64,000 bases of DNA from Blautia hansenii DSM 20583 (GTDB lineage Bacteria > Bacillota > Clostridia > Lachnospirales > Lachnospiraceae), in assembly GCF_002222595.2 (NCBI RefSeq), contig NZ_CP022413.2:380501-444500 (forward strand). The letters are read 5' to 3'. Within the stretch, counting starts at the first letter, position 1. The number at the start of each line of letters is the position of its first letter. Below are positions 39,218 through 48,857 of the stretch, piece by piece. The notes below the pieces were generated by a model that saw only the letters and a program-made list of their open reading frames with translations, was not told the origin of the DNA and did no database searches. The translations under genes were made by a program, and so were the position numbers.

Positions 39218-39600
39218 TTATCCCATAATGACTTCTACATAGTATTCTGTGATGCCTTCAACAGCTTTGATACAGGATCCTTGAATTTCCTTGCCGTTGA
39301 CTCTCATCTTTTTAATTCCCTTTTCTACATGGTTTGGATTGTTGACTGTAATGTGGTAAGTTGCTCCGCGATATTTTCGGGTTGCGGTGAAACTGTCCAT
39401 TTCAGAACAGATACAAGGATCTATCTCCAAACCATCAAAGGATGGGCGGATGCCGAGAATGTACTGAGAAACATTTACAAAAGTCCATGCAGCCGTTCCG
39501 GTAAGCCAGCTATTTTTGGCTTCTCCGTGTTTTGGAGCATCTTTTCCGGCTATCATCTGAGAATATACATAAGGCTCAGTCCGGTGAATTTCACTGATAT
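39218..39600 (-). pseudogene. C-terminal remnant of a GH94 phosphorylase
   Basis: Read on the minus strand, about 125 codons match the end of cellobiose/chitobiose phosphorylases (GH94): [46 protein letters not shown] and the closing beta domain with [20 protein letters not shown]. About 650 upstream residues, including the catalytic Asp, are gone. Above ~39600 the frame runs through antisense GH3 sequence. The native stop and terminator are still in place, so the break is recent enough to keep them. No activity is expected. Confidence 0.85.
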
Positions 39601-39608
39601 CTTCAATG

Positions 39609-40303
39609 TAAATGACAGAGTTGATATGAAGCTTCCATATGAGCAGGATAAGCTGATTGAGGAGCTGCTTGCAGTAAATCCGAATACAGTAATTACATTT
39701 GTAGGTGGAAGTCCCGTAGAGATGGGAAGCTGGTTGGAAAAAGCAAAAACAGTTGTCTGGAGCTGGTATGCGGGAATGGAAGGCGGAAATGCACTGGCGG
39801 AGGTATTGTTTGGAGCTGTGACTCCATCCGGAAAGCTGCCTGAGACTTTCTATAAAAAACATACAGATTGTTCTGCTCATGCCATTGGAGAATTTCCGGG
39901 AGGTTCTAAGGTGCACTATACAGAAGGCGTGTTTGTGGGATACCGATACAACGATACCTTTCAGATAGAGCCGGAGTTCTGTTTCGGACATGGTTTATCC
40001 TATACAACATTTTTATATGAAAATCCTGCGTTGGTTCAGAAAAACGGCTTGAATTATGTGGAATGCGATGTGACAAACACAGGAACAACCGCAGGCAAGG
40101 AAACAGTTCAGATTTATACAGCATCTGTGAAGAGAAAAGAAACAGAGCCGGTTCAGGAATTAAAAGGATTTGAAAAAACCAAACTGCTGTTTCCGGGAGA
40201 ATGCCAGAGAGTATCTGTACTTGTAGAAGGAATGATAGAAAAGAAAAATTTACGAATTGGAAGCTCTTCCAGAGACATCCGATTCGTAATAGAGAGCAGG
40301 TGA
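39609..40303 (+). pseudogene. C-terminal remnant of a GH3 beta-glucosidase/xylosidase
   Basis: About 230 codons of GH3 sequence begin near 39609: [27 protein letters not shown], then [39 protein letters not shown] and [10 protein letters not shown], and a fibronectin-like end domain. The whole N-terminal barrel with the nucleophile is missing. Upstream the frame runs through antisense GH94 sequence, so the 340-codon open frame from 39281 is an accident. The remnant ends four bases before GH43. The two remnants point away from one shared junction. Confidence 0.88.
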
Positions 40304-40307
40304 GTAT

Positions 40308-41846
40308 ATGAAATACAGAAATCCTATTCTTTCCGGATTTCATCCTGATCCGTCTATATGTAGGGCAGGAGAAGATTTTTATCTCGTAACATCAACATTT
40401 GAATTTTATCCGGGAGTGCCTGTTTATCACAGCCGTAATCTGGTTGACTGGGAACTGCTGGGATATTGCATGACAGAAGAAAATGAGTTTAACTTAGAAA
40501 AAAGCGCACCATCAGGTGGGATTTATGCACCGACTATCCGCTATTGTGAGGGTATGTTCTTTATGATTACCACCAATGTGTCAGATAAAGGACATTTTAT
40601 TGTGTATACGGAGGATATTAAGAAGGGATGGTCAAAACCACAATGGATTTCCGGCGGAGGGATTGATCCAACGCTTTTCTGGGATGATGACGGAAGAGTA
40701 TATTTTGTGTCTAATGGAAATGACGAAGAAGGACGCAGCACCATTGAAATATGTGAGATTAATCCTTTTAACGGGAAGCTTTTGTCAGAGCGCCGGATTT
40801 TAAGCTATGGATGCGGAGGAAAATATCCGGAAGGGGCACATCTATATAAACGGTTTGGCAAATATTACCTGATGCTGGCAGAAGGCGGTACCGAATATGG
40901 TCACATGGAAACCATCCAGCGCGCAGATGATATATACGGACCATACGAACCCTGTCCTCATAATCCGATTTTGACTCATCGTGATGATACAAAGGGAGAG
41001 ATACACTGTACAGGACACGCAGATATTGTGGAAGACCAGAATGGAAATTGGTGGATGGTCTGTCTTGGCACTCGTTGCAACGGTGGAGAAAGAGGAATTA
41101 TGATGCAGCATCATTTGGGGAGAGAAACATTTTTGACGCCGGTTGTATGGAGTGAAAACGGATGGCCGATTGTAGGAAATAACGGTAAAATTGCACTTTC
41201 TATGGAAGGACCGCTTCCGGAAGAAGTATCGGATACAGATTATACGGAAAAATTGAATTTTGAAGATAATTTTTCAAAGGCGGAGTTTGACCTCAGATAC
41301 AATTATCTCAGAAATCCTCATGCAGAATGTTATGTAAGAGAACAGGAAAATAAATCCCTGTTTTTAAAAGGAACAGAAGAAACGTTGAATAATCAGGCAA
41401 GTCCTACATGGATTGGCGTAAGACAGCAGGAATTTTGCTGTGATGCAAAAGTTGATATTGAAGTGTGTGAGACAAGAGAAGGATTTCGTGCAGGATTGAC
41501 AGCTTTTTATAATCAGTATTATCACTATGAAATCTGTGTTGCAAAAAATCAGAATAAACGGGAAATCCAGCTTGCAAAACATGTGCATGATATTTTTGCG
41601 GTAACAGCAAAAGCTGAAATTCCGGCAGGAAAACAGATATCTCTTCGAGTGGAGTCAGATAAAGGAAAATATTATTTCTATTATACTGTAAACGGAGAGA
41701 AAGAAGTATTTTTAGGAAGCGGATTGACAGCCGGCTTGTCAACGGAAGGGACAGTACCAATGTCCTTTACAGGAACGTATCTTGCACTCTTTGCAGAAAA
41801 CGGGGATGCAAGATTTAAGAACTTCAGTATAAAATATAAGAAGTAA
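40308..41846 (+). CDS. GH43 glycoside hydrolase (beta-xylosidase/arabinofuranosidase type)
   Basis: The 512-residue enzyme opens with NPILSGFHPDPSICRAGEDF, giving the catalytic base Asp 14. The pKa-modulating Asp 120 lies in GGGIDPTLFW and the general acid Glu 175 in YPEGAHLYKR, at the positions expected for the five-bladed propeller of GH43. Residues ~315-510 form a beta-sandwich C-terminal domain. No signal peptide is seen, so it acts in the cytosol on imported xylo- or arabino-oligosaccharides. GAGCAGGTGAGTAT precedes the ATG. It was probably co-transcribed with the GH3 gene before that was truncated; which promoter drives it now is unclear. Confidence 0.92.
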   Translation: MKYRNPILSGFHPDPSICRAGEDFYLVTSTFEFYPGVPVYHSRNLVDWELLGYCMTEENEFNLEKSAPSGGIYAPTIRYCEGMFFMITTNVSDKGHFIVYTEDIKKGWSKPQWISGGGIDPTLFWDDDGRVYFVSNGNDEEGRSTIEICEINPFNGKLLSERRILSYGCGGKYPEGAHLYKRFGKYYLMLAEGGTEYGHMETIQRADDIYGPYEPCPHNPILTHRDDTKGEIHCTGHADIVEDQNGNWWMVCLGTRCNGGERGIMMQHHLGRETFLTPVVWSENGWPIVGNNGKIALSMEGPLPEEVSDTDYTEKLNFEDNFSKAEFDLRYNYLRNPHAECYVREQENKSLFLKGTEETLNNQASPTWIGVRQQEFCCDAKVDIEVCETREGFRAGLTAFYNQYYHYEICVAKNQNKREIQLAKHVHDIFAVTAKAEIPAGKQISLRVESDKGKYYFYYTVNGEKEVFLGSGLTAGLSTEGTVPMSFTGTYLALFAENGDARFKNFSIKYKK

Positions 41847-41867
41847 TGATAATAAACATTATCCTTC

Positions 41868-41959
41868 AATATTTATACACTTTTAGCGAATTTGTTGAGC
41901 ACGCTTTGAGATTACAAGCTCAAAGTGAGCGCAGGCTGAGTGTAAAGTGTATAAATATT
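41868..41959. terminator. 92-nt nested hairpin between convergent genes
   Basis: AATATTTATACACTTT (41868-41883) pairs perfectly with AAAGTGTATAAATATT (41944-41959). Inside, CTTTGAG and CTCAAAG form a second stem. It lies between the ends of GH43 and the minus-strand AraC gene and may end transcription from both sides, though neither flank has a long T run. Confidence 0.6.
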
Positions 41960-41976
41960 TAGGATATATAATATTC

Positions 41977-42834
41977 TCATTGTGCCAAAAACTGGGCATA
42001 TTTTTTAGGCGATACTTTCGTCGCTTTGGTAAACGCCTTAAAAAAGTTACTATAATCATTAAATCCGCATTTTATACTGGCTTCACTTACTGTATATCCC
42101 TCTGCCAGCAGCTCTTTTGCATAAGAAATGCGTTTGGCGGTAATATATTTGTTAATGGTAGTGCCGGTGGCAGATTTAAAGAGCCGGCATAAGTAAGAGG
42201 AACTTAAAAAAAAGTGAGATGACAGCTGCTCCAGACTTAAAGGTTCTTCAATATGTTGATTAATGTAGGATAAGATACTGTCTACCTGTGCATTTGAGCC
42301 GATTTCTTTATCTGTATCTGCAATACGGTTTTTATGAAATCTTTTATTGAGAAAAACCATCAATTCTAAAAAGGTAGCCTTTTCTAAAATGTCAGAACCA
42401 TATCCTTGAATATGAGAAAGCTTATGAATAAAATACTGAAAGTTTTTCTGTTCCTCTGTGGTCAAAGAGACTTTGTGATTGGAGCGCATACTTCTGTTTT
42501 GAAAGCATGCGTCCAAATTGGTGTTTTCTGTGCACAAAGACTTTAAAAAGTCAGGATAAATAGAAATAATAATGCGTTCGTGTACCTGACTGTCAATCTG
42601 TGTTAGATGATGACTTTCGTACTGGTTAATAAAGAAAATATCACCGGGGAAAATATTATAAAAGCAGTTATCGATTAAAAACTGTTTTCCGCCGGATATG
42701 GAATAATAAATCTCGTAACAATCATGAATGTGCATATCCATAGGCTTTTCATCGCTGTATAAATGGGCGATGGCAAAAAACTTCTGTTCAATACAGTTTG
42801 CAATAGAGTCTTTGCAGGAGCTGAGTATTTCCAT
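41977..42834 (-). CDS. AraC family regulator with cupin sensor domain
   Basis: The 285-residue protein has an N-terminal cupin-like domain (~20-110) with MDMHIHDCYEIYYSISGGKQFLIDN and an FPGDIFFINQYESH motif, which would bind a sugar. The C-terminal AraC DNA-binding domain (~185-285) has two helix-turn-helix units (LSLEQLSSHFFLSSSYLCRLFK; KCGFNDYSNFFKAFTKATKVSP). It is cytosolic. It lies 18 bp after the sensor-type AraC gene on the same strand. Both are divergent from the uronide importer operon and so are its likely regulators. Confidence 0.9.
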   Translation of the reverse strand: MEILSSCKDSIANCIEQKFFAIAHLYSDEKPMDMHIHDCYEIYYSISGGKQFLIDNCFYNIFPGDIFFINQYESHHLTQIDSQVHERIIISIYPDFLKSLCTENTNLDACFQNRSMRSNHKVSLTTEEQKNFQYFIHKLSHIQGYGSDILEKATFLELMVFLNKRFHKNRIADTDKEIGSNAQVDSILSYINQHIEEPLSLEQLSSHFFLSSSYLCRLFKSATGTTINKYITAKRISYAKELLAEGYTVSEASIKCGFNDYSNFFKAFTKATKVSPKKYAQFLAQ

Positions 42835-42852
42835 TTTATCACGTCCTATCTG

Positions 42853-45096
42853 CTAAAGCTTATTTTCCATAATTTGTTCTGCGTATTTTTGAGGGGTTGT
42901 GCCTGTATATTTCCCAAATACACGGATAAAAGTGTTGGAGCTGTTAAAGCCTGTCATAACACTTAAATCCTTTGTTTTCATAGAAGGTCTTTCCTGAATT
43001 AATTTTTTTGCCTGTTCAATACGATATCGGTTTAAATAATCTTTGAAATTGTTGTCACTTAGCTGCTTAAATAAAATACCGCAGTATTTTGGAGAAATAT
43101 TAAATTGGTCTGCTAAGTCGTTCAGCATAATATTGTCTTTAAAATTTTCGTGAATATAATCCAGCATTTGTGTTAATAAAAGTTCATCTTGTGTTTGACT
43201 GCGCTGTTTTTTTGCTGCAATTACATCGGAAAGCACGGCTTTTATAGCAGTAATTGTTACAGAGTCTCCCCAATGGGTGTACCAGTATTCGTAGTTAATC
43301 GGACGTCCGATAAAATCTTCCGGAGAGGACTTTAATTCCTGAAAAATTCGGTTAACTGTTCCGATTAAGGTATAGACAAAATTTTGCAGCACTTCCATGG
43401 AAAGTCTTTTCTTGGTAAGATTTTCACGGATGAGTTCATCAAATAAATCCAGCGCCTTTTCTTGTCCATCTATTACTTCTGAAATCAATTTATTTTCTGT
43501 GGAAAGAGGATAAGAGTAGGTAGTACAATCCACAGAAGCAATAGAGTCATAAGTAATAATTTTGTCATGTGGCAGCATAGAGAGATATTCTGCTATTTTT
43601 AAAGTTTCTCGATAAGAACTATTGATATTTTCCAATCCTTTTTTTACCGGACTTAAAATAATCTGTTCTTCCCAGCTTTTTTCTGTTTTATTTAAGCCTT
43701 TTGAATGGGAAAAAATTTGGTTTAATAGTTTCTTTGCCTGATCTAAATTATCTGCCTGAATAATCAATCCACAGCGATACATGGATAATTTTACCATGAA
43801 ACAATTTTTTTGTTTAATACATTCCTGAAACAAAATATTTTTGTAAAGCTCTAACTGTCCCAATAAAGCAGTGTCCAGAGCATCTTCCTGTTCCGGATGG
43901 AGGCAGAGGAGCCCTACACAAAAGTTTGCGGTTTCTGAGAAATAAGGTTTTTTAATCTCTGCAAGATAACCGTTACAGTCTGTCAGAAGGTTTTGATAAT
44001 ATTGTTGAACCATAAGTCTATCAGTAGTTTTCTGCGTTTCCAGTAAATTTTTATTTAAAGTTTGAAGTCGGTTTAAGTTTTCGTCTAAAATTTTGAATTC
44101 ATCAAAGTGTTCGTTTTCTTCTTTTAGTGTTGGTTTTAAAGTCTCATAAATTGGTTGATATAAAAGCTTTGCTATATAAAAAAACAAAGTAGACAGCAAA
44201 ATATAGATAAGAACTACGAAAACCAGAAAGAAGAAGATGTTCAGGATGCCAAGACTGTTGTGGTCATATAAATAGTATATACTCCAATTCATAGAAGGCA
44301 AATGTGAGGACGCAATATAGTAATCCGAAGTCTTTATTATGCTTTTGTTAGGATTTATATATTGCTGAAGAGTTTTTAACAGCTTGGTTGTTTCCTTATC
44401 TGTCGTACAGGGAAGGAATAGTCCGTCATCATTTGCAATCCAGAATTTTTGATTTTCAGTATTATTTACAATGGAATTTACAGGGATTTCTGCCATGTAA
44501 ATACAGGTTTGAGGATGCTGATATCCTTTAATCCAATAATAGAGAAAGTCTAACTGCCCTTTTTCGTTGTAATGAGGGAGCACATAAGGAAACATGTGAG
44601 TGCTAAAATATTCTCTGATTTTGGACAAATCTTTTGGGGTCAAATCTTTACTTTTCAAAAAGTCCGAAACAGAAAAAGAGCCTTTCGGTGAAAGAACATC
44701 GGAAGGAGCGATTTCATCATTTGTAGTATTAGTATTATCAATAAGTAAATAAGTCTGAAAGCGTGTTTCACTGGTACTACAATATTTTGTCAAGGCTCTT
44801 TGTACTTGAGAAGACAGAAAATAGAAATTATCTTTTTGATAAGAAGTCGACCATTCTTTGATAAGGGAATCATTTACAATATCGGTCATGGTATTGGAAA
44901 TATTTTTCAGTGATGTTTCTGCTTTCTCTTCTAAGATTGTTCTGGAAAGTGATATAGAATTTTTGTAGCTTTCCTCTGATTGTCTGGAGAGAAAAAATCC
45001 CAGAACAGAAGAAAGGATAAGGGTTATGAAAACTGACAGAATAATAAAAATAATATTCAATTTCTGCTGATATCTGCCATGAACATGTTTATACAT
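42853..45096 (-). CDS. membrane-bound AraC-type regulator with extracellular sensor
   Basis: The 747-residue protein starts with a membrane segment (IIFIILSVFITLILSSVLGFF, ~14-34), followed by an extracellular domain (~35-275). A second membrane segment (~282-310, ILNIFFFLVFVVLIYILL) leads to a coiled coil, a degenerate middle domain and a C-terminal AraC domain (~645-747, NISPKYCGILFKQL, MTGFNSSNTFIRVFGKYTGTTP). This one-protein design resembles YesN-type sensors fused to their DNA-binding part, common next to LplB/YtcP importers. It would sense a sugar outside and act on the divergent promoter region 45097-45379. Confidence 0.9.
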   Translation of the reverse strand: MYKHVHGRYQQKLNIIFIILSVFITLILSSVLGFFLSRQSEESYKNSISLSRTILEEKAETSLKNISNTMTDIVNDSLIKEWSTSYQKDNFYFLSSQVQRALTKYCSTSETRFQTYLLIDNTNTTNDEIAPSDVLSPKGSFSVSDFLKSKDLTPKDLSKIREYFSTHMFPYVLPHYNEKGQLDFLYYWIKGYQHPQTCIYMAEIPVNSIVNNTENQKFWIANDDGLFLPCTTDKETTKLLKTLQQYINPNKSIIKTSDYYIASSHLPSMNWSIYYLYDHNSLGILNIFFFLVFVVLIYILLSTLFFYIAKLLYQPIYETLKPTLKEENEHFDEFKILDENLNRLQTLNKNLLETQKTTDRLMVQQYYQNLLTDCNGYLAEIKKPYFSETANFCVGLLCLHPEQEDALDTALLGQLELYKNILFQECIKQKNCFMVKLSMYRCGLIIQADNLDQAKKLLNQIFSHSKGLNKTEKSWEEQIILSPVKKGLENINSSYRETLKIAEYLSMLPHDKIITYDSIASVDCTTYSYPLSTENKLISEVIDGQEKALDLFDELIRENLTKKRLSMEVLQNFVYTLIGTVNRIFQELKSSPEDFIGRPINYEYWYTHWGDSVTITAIKAVLSDVIAAKKQRSQTQDELLLTQMLDYIHENFKDNIMLNDLADQFNISPKYCGILFKQLSDNNFKDYLNRYRIEQAKKLIQERPSMKTKDLSVMTGFNSSNTFIRVFGKYTGTTPQKYAEQIMENKL

Positions 45097-45379
45097 TTAT
45101 AATCTCCTTTAGCTGTGAACAAATATGTCGATAAAAAAATTATACTGGCATTTCTTGCAGATTTCAAGGGTTGAAAAATGGTGATGTGTTGAAAAATGAT
45201 GATGAAAAGTCTGGAAGAACAGCTTAAAATCAAGGGATATACAGAAAAAGATATACAAAAAAGAAGATAAAAAAAATACAGGTGGAATTTGATGATTTAC
45301 TTTTTTTCTAAAATCCGATAAGGTGTGGTTATTGCATGAGACGTTTCAGGAAAAAGAAGAAAAGGAGAGGAGAAAACAG
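45097..45379. promoter_or_regulatory. divergent control region of the uronide operon
   Basis: The 283-bp AT-rich space between the AraC sensor gene and the first permease has no gene. Divergent promoters must lie here. I see no strong TTGACA/TATAAT pair, which fits an activator-dependent promoter. GTTGAAAAATGGTGATGTGTTGAAAAATGATG around 45170-45201 is a direct repeat (GTTGAAAAATG twice) and may be an AraC site. Confidence 0.5.
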
Positions 45380-46294
45380 GTGAAAAAAAAGAAACCGCTG
45401 TTTAAAAGGATTTTAGCAGCAAAAGAATTATATCTCTTATTAATACCCGGTCTTGTCTGGTATTTGCTTTTTGCATACCGTCCAATGACTGAGCTTAGAA
45501 TTGCATTTTATGACTATAACGTATTTCAGGGGATAGAGGGAAGTACCTTTGTAGGACTTGATAATTTTATTGAATTTTTTACCGGAAGGGATTTTTTAAG
45601 AGTATTAAAAAATACATTGATGATTTCTTTTTGGCAGCTTTTGATTTGCTTCCCGGTACCCATTGCACTTGCAATCTGTATTACAGAAATGAGAAATAAA
45701 TTTATCAGTAGAATGACACAAATGTCGACATTGCTGACTCATTTTATTTCGGTTGTAGTTGTATGTGGTATTGTCATTAACTTTCTGTCACCAAGTACAG
45801 GTGTGGTTAATCTGTTTTTAGAAAAGCTGGGAATTGACCCTATTTACTTTATGACAAAGCCGGAGTATTTTAAAGGAATTTATACGTTAATGACTTTATG
45901 GCAGAATGCTGGTTTTGATGCGTTGGTTTATATCGCAGCAATTATGGGAATTGATCCCCAGTTGTACGAGGCGGCTACTGTTGATGGCGCCGGAAAGTTG
46001 AAAAAGATTTTTCATGTTACTATTCCCGGAATTACACCTACAATCGTAACAATGTTAATTTTGAAATTGGGAGGTATTATTAAAGTAGGATACGAAGCAA
46101 TTTTGCTTTTATATCAGCCGGCAACTTATTCAGCAGCCGATGTTATTTCTACATATTCTTACCGTCTGGCATTTGAAAACGGAAATTATGGTCTGTCTGT
46201 TGCGGCAGGATTGTTTGAGTCTGTTGTGGCATTTATTATGGTAATACTTGCAAATAAGTTCAGTAAGAAAATTTCTGACAGTGCATTATGGTAG
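45380..46294 (+). CDS. sugar ABC importer permease, LplB/YtcP type (first)
   Basis: The GTG at 45380 with AAAGGAGAGGAG upstream is the best start (304 residues); a GTG at 45323 lacks a ribosome site. Six hydrophobic segments are seen, first YLLLIPGLVWYLLFAYRPM. The EAA loop that touches the ATPase is YEAATVDGAGKLKKIFHVTIPGI. This type moves oligosaccharides, often uronic-acid products, into the cell. It works with the second permease and the lipoprotein below. No ATPase is encoded here, so a shared one such as MsmX must serve it. Confidence 0.92.
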   Translation: MKKKKPLFKRILAAKELYLLLIPGLVWYLLFAYRPMTELRIAFYDYNVFQGIEGSTFVGLDNFIEFFTGRDFLRVLKNTLMISFWQLLICFPVPIALAICITEMRNKFISRMTQMSTLLTHFISVVVVCGIVINFLSPSTGVVNLFLEKLGIDPIYFMTKPEYFKGIYTLMTLWQNAGFDALVYIAAIMGIDPQLYEAATVDGAGKLKKIFHVTIPGITPTIVTMLILKLGGIIKVGYEAILLLYQPATYSAADVISTYSYRLAFENGNYGLSVAAGLFESVVAFIMVILANKFSKKISDSALW

Positions 46295-46305
46295 GAGGGA
46301 GAAAA

Positions 46306-47205
46306 ATGGCAGGAAAAAAAGTGAAACAGGGACAGGTTATGGGATTAGGAGAGAAGACCTTTAATGTGTTTATGGTACTTCTGGGAATTCTGATTACTTT
46401 TATTGCTCTGTATCCTATTTATTACGTATTGATTTCTTCCTTTAGTAAGCCCTTCTTTGTGGAAAACGGAGATGTGCTTTTAGGAATTAAAGAATTTACA
46501 ACAGCCAGCTATGAGGCTGTATTTAAAAGAGATGGATTATGGACAGCGTATGGAAATGCTATATTCTATACAGTATTTGGTTTACTCGCAAATATGTTTT
46601 TTACCACCACCATGGCGTATGCTCTGTCTAAGAAGTCTTTGGTAGGAAGAAAATTTTTTACATTGTTTGTTATTTTTACCATGTGGTTTAATGCCGGTAT
46701 TATACCGACCTATATGAACTTTAACAACATGGGGCTTTTAAATACAAGAACAGCAATTATCTTTGGGTTTGCTATTGAAACATATAACTTGATTATTATG
46801 AAAAGCTTTTTTGAACAGGTACCTGAAGCGCTTGAAGAAGCTGCATTTATTGACGGTGCAGGACATTTCAGGGTGTTTTGGAATATATATTTGCCATTAT
46901 CAAAACCGGCTCTTGCAACAGTGGGACTTTTCTATGGTATTAGCCGATGGAATGGATATTTCTGGACCATGCAGCTTTTGAAGGATGATAATAAAATTCC
47001 GCTTCAGGTATTTTTGAAAAAATTAATTGTAGAGCGTGTGGCAAATCCGTCAGATGCGGCAATCGTTACAAGAGACTCTTTGACATCGCCGACAACACAG
47101 GTATATGCCTTGATTATTATGGCAATTCTGCCTATGGTTGTGGTATTCCCGTTTGTACAGAAGTATTTTAAAACAGGTCTTACACTTGGTGGTGTAAAAG
47201 GTTAA
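46306..47205 (+). CDS. sugar ABC importer permease, LplC/YesQ type (second)
   Basis: The ATG at 46306 with TAGGAGGGAGAAAA gives 299 residues; an in-frame ATG six codons earlier is too near the previous stop. Six membrane segments are seen, starting with NVFMVLLGILITFIALYPIYYV. The EAA loop is LEEAAFIDGAGHFRVFWNIYLP. The protein ends in the family motif YFKTGLTLGGVKG. It forms the channel with the preceding permease. Spacing of 11 bp to that gene and 25 bp to the next confirms one operon. Confidence 0.93.
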   Translation: MAGKKVKQGQVMGLGEKTFNVFMVLLGILITFIALYPIYYVLISSFSKPFFVENGDVLLGIKEFTTASYEAVFKRDGLWTAYGNAIFYTVFGLLANMFFTTTMAYALSKKSLVGRKFFTLFVIFTMWFNAGIIPTYMNFNNMGLLNTRTAIIFGFAIETYNLIIMKSFFEQVPEALEEAAFIDGAGHFRVFWNIYLPLSKPALATVGLFYGISRWNGYFWTMQLLKDDNKIPLQVFLKKLIVERVANPSDAAIVTRDSLTSPTTQVYALIIMAILPMVVVFPFVQKYFKTGLTLGGVKG

Positions 47206-47230
47206 TTTATATTAAAGGAGGATTTTAGAA

Positions 47231-48787
47231 ATGAAGAAAAAACAGGTAACAGCGTTTTTGCTGGCAGCAGTTCTGGGGGTATCTGCTCTTATGACAGGCT
47301 GTGGTGACAGCAAGAAAAAAGAAGAAACAGCAGGTAAAGAAGGCGGAAGCAAAGAATTTACAGCATTTATGTTCTTGTCCGGAACACCTTTCAATGAAGA
47401 TTGGGAAGTATGGAAAGAAATCGAAAAAGAGACAGGTGTAAAATTAAAAGGAGTTGTGGCATCTTCTAACTCTGATTATTCCACAGCATTCCAGAACATG
47501 GTTGCATCAGGACAACTTGCAGATATTATTGCATGTGAGTCTACTTCTGACCTTGAAAAACTGGGAAAAGACGGCGGTATGCTTCCGTTAAATGATTTAA
47601 TTGACGAACATGCGCCAAACATTAAGAAAATGTTAGAAGAAGATCCGAATTTCAAATATCAGGCAACAGCAGAAGACGGAAATATTTACAACATTCCGTT
47701 GGGAAAAGAATTGCAATCTTCTCAGTTCTACTGGATCAGACAGGACTGGCTGGACAAGCTGGGGCTGGCAGTACCTACCACAGTAGATGAGCTTCATGAT
47801 GTTTTACTGGCATTTAAGAATAACGATCCAAACGGAAACGGAAAAGCAGATGAAATTCCATTATTTGACCGTTCAGCTACTTCCGAAAACGAAATGGGTG
47901 AATATCTGGCTCTGTGGGACTCCAGTACAGGATTTTATCCAAGAGACGGAAAAATGGCATTTGAACCGATTACAGAAAATTATAAACTGGCAGTTTCTAA
48001 TTTAGCTAACTGGTATAAAGAAGGTTTAATCGACCCTGAAATCTTTACACGTGGGATGTCTGCGAGAGATACGCTGTTAAGTAATAACACAGGTGGATTT
48101 ACACATGACTGGGTAAGTACAGGAAACTACAATGACTCTCTGGCACAGGATGTTCCTGGTTTTAATATGGTTGCAGTAGCTCCATTTGCAGATCAGAATG
48201 GAAATGTAAAAGAAAGAGAACGCCGTTATGCAGAATGTGGATGGGGTATTTCCTCTCAGTGCAAAGATCCGGAAGCTTTAATTAAATTTATGGACTATAT
48301 GTTCACAGAAGAAGGCTCTGACTTTATGAACTGGGGGATTGAAGGAAAAACTTACACCGTAGACGAAAACGGAAACAAAGCATTTACAGAAGAAGTATTC
48401 AATTCCGGTCTTGCTCCGGTAGAATATCTTCGTTCCTTAGGTTCTCAGTATCGTGCGGGATATGTACAGTCTGCAGATTATGAATATGCTACCATGAACG
48501 ATGCAGGAAAAGCAGCAAATGAATTATACAGCTCTCATGAAGAATGGTTTAAAGATGCAAAATTACCGGACTTAAAGTTAAGCAAAGATGCGTTAGACGA
48601 ATATAAGAGCATTATGTCCGGTATTACACCAATCGTATTTGAAAAATTACAGAGCTGGGTTTTGGGTTCAGGAAATATTGAAGCAGAATACGATGATTTT
48701 GTAAATGAATTAAAAGCAAGAAACATTGACAGAGCCATTGAAATTCAGCAGGAAGCATACGATAACTTTATGAAAGTAACAAAATAA
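47231..48787 (+). CDS. oligosaccharide-binding lipoprotein of the uronide importer
   Basis: A lipoprotein signal ends in ALMTGC (Cys ~24). The mature ~495-residue part is a type 1 extracellular solute-binding protein of the LplA/YtcQ group: TPFNEDWEVWKEIEKETGVK, then FYWIRQDWLDKLGLAVPTTVDE and ECGWGISSQCKDPEALIKFMDY. It sits on the outer face of the membrane and hands an oligosaccharide to the two permeases. AAAGGAGGATTTTAGAA is a very strong ribosome site. A hairpin after the gene would allow more of this protein than of the enzymes downstream. Confidence 0.94.
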   Translation: MKKKQVTAFLLAAVLGVSALMTGCGDSKKKEETAGKEGGSKEFTAFMFLSGTPFNEDWEVWKEIEKETGVKLKGVVASSNSDYSTAFQNMVASGQLADIIACESTSDLEKLGKDGGMLPLNDLIDEHAPNIKKMLEEDPNFKYQATAEDGNIYNIPLGKELQSSQFYWIRQDWLDKLGLAVPTTVDELHDVLLAFKNNDPNGNGKADEIPLFDRSATSENEMGEYLALWDSSTGFYPRDGKMAFEPITENYKLAVSNLANWYKEGLIDPEIFTRGMSARDTLLSNNTGGFTHDWVSTGNYNDSLAQDVPGFNMVAVAPFADQNGNVKERERRYAECGWGISSQCKDPEALIKFMDYMFTEEGSDFMNWGIEGKTYTVDENGNKAFTEEVFNSGLAPVEYLRSLGSQYRAGYVQSADYEYATMNDAGKAANELYSSHEEWFKDAKLPDLKLSKDALDEYKSIMSGITPIVFEKLQSWVLGSGNIEAEYDDFVNELKARNIDRAIEIQQEAYDNFMKVTK

Positions 48788-48796
48788 AAGCAAGAT

Positions 48797-48838
48797 GGGG
48801 CTGTGGCACTAAGGTTTTTAGTGCAGCAACCCCTTTTT
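48797..48838 (+). terminator. intra-operon attenuating hairpin
   Basis: GGGGCTG...CACTAA pairs with TTAGTG..CAACCCC and is followed by TTTTT. It lies between the binding-protein gene and GH88. The left arm equals the pgi hairpin arm at 15 of 16 bases. Confidence 0.75.
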
Positions 48839-48857
48839 AAATCTACGGGAGGCAAAG

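Noticed and set aside
39281..39608. N-terminal part of the 340-codon open frame leading into GH3
   Set aside because: Its residues are the antisense of the GH94 remnant; no GH3 similarity before ~39609.
39601..39991. Upstream part of the 257-codon minus-strand frame
   Set aside because: It is antisense to GH3 sequence; only the part below ~39600 is GH94.
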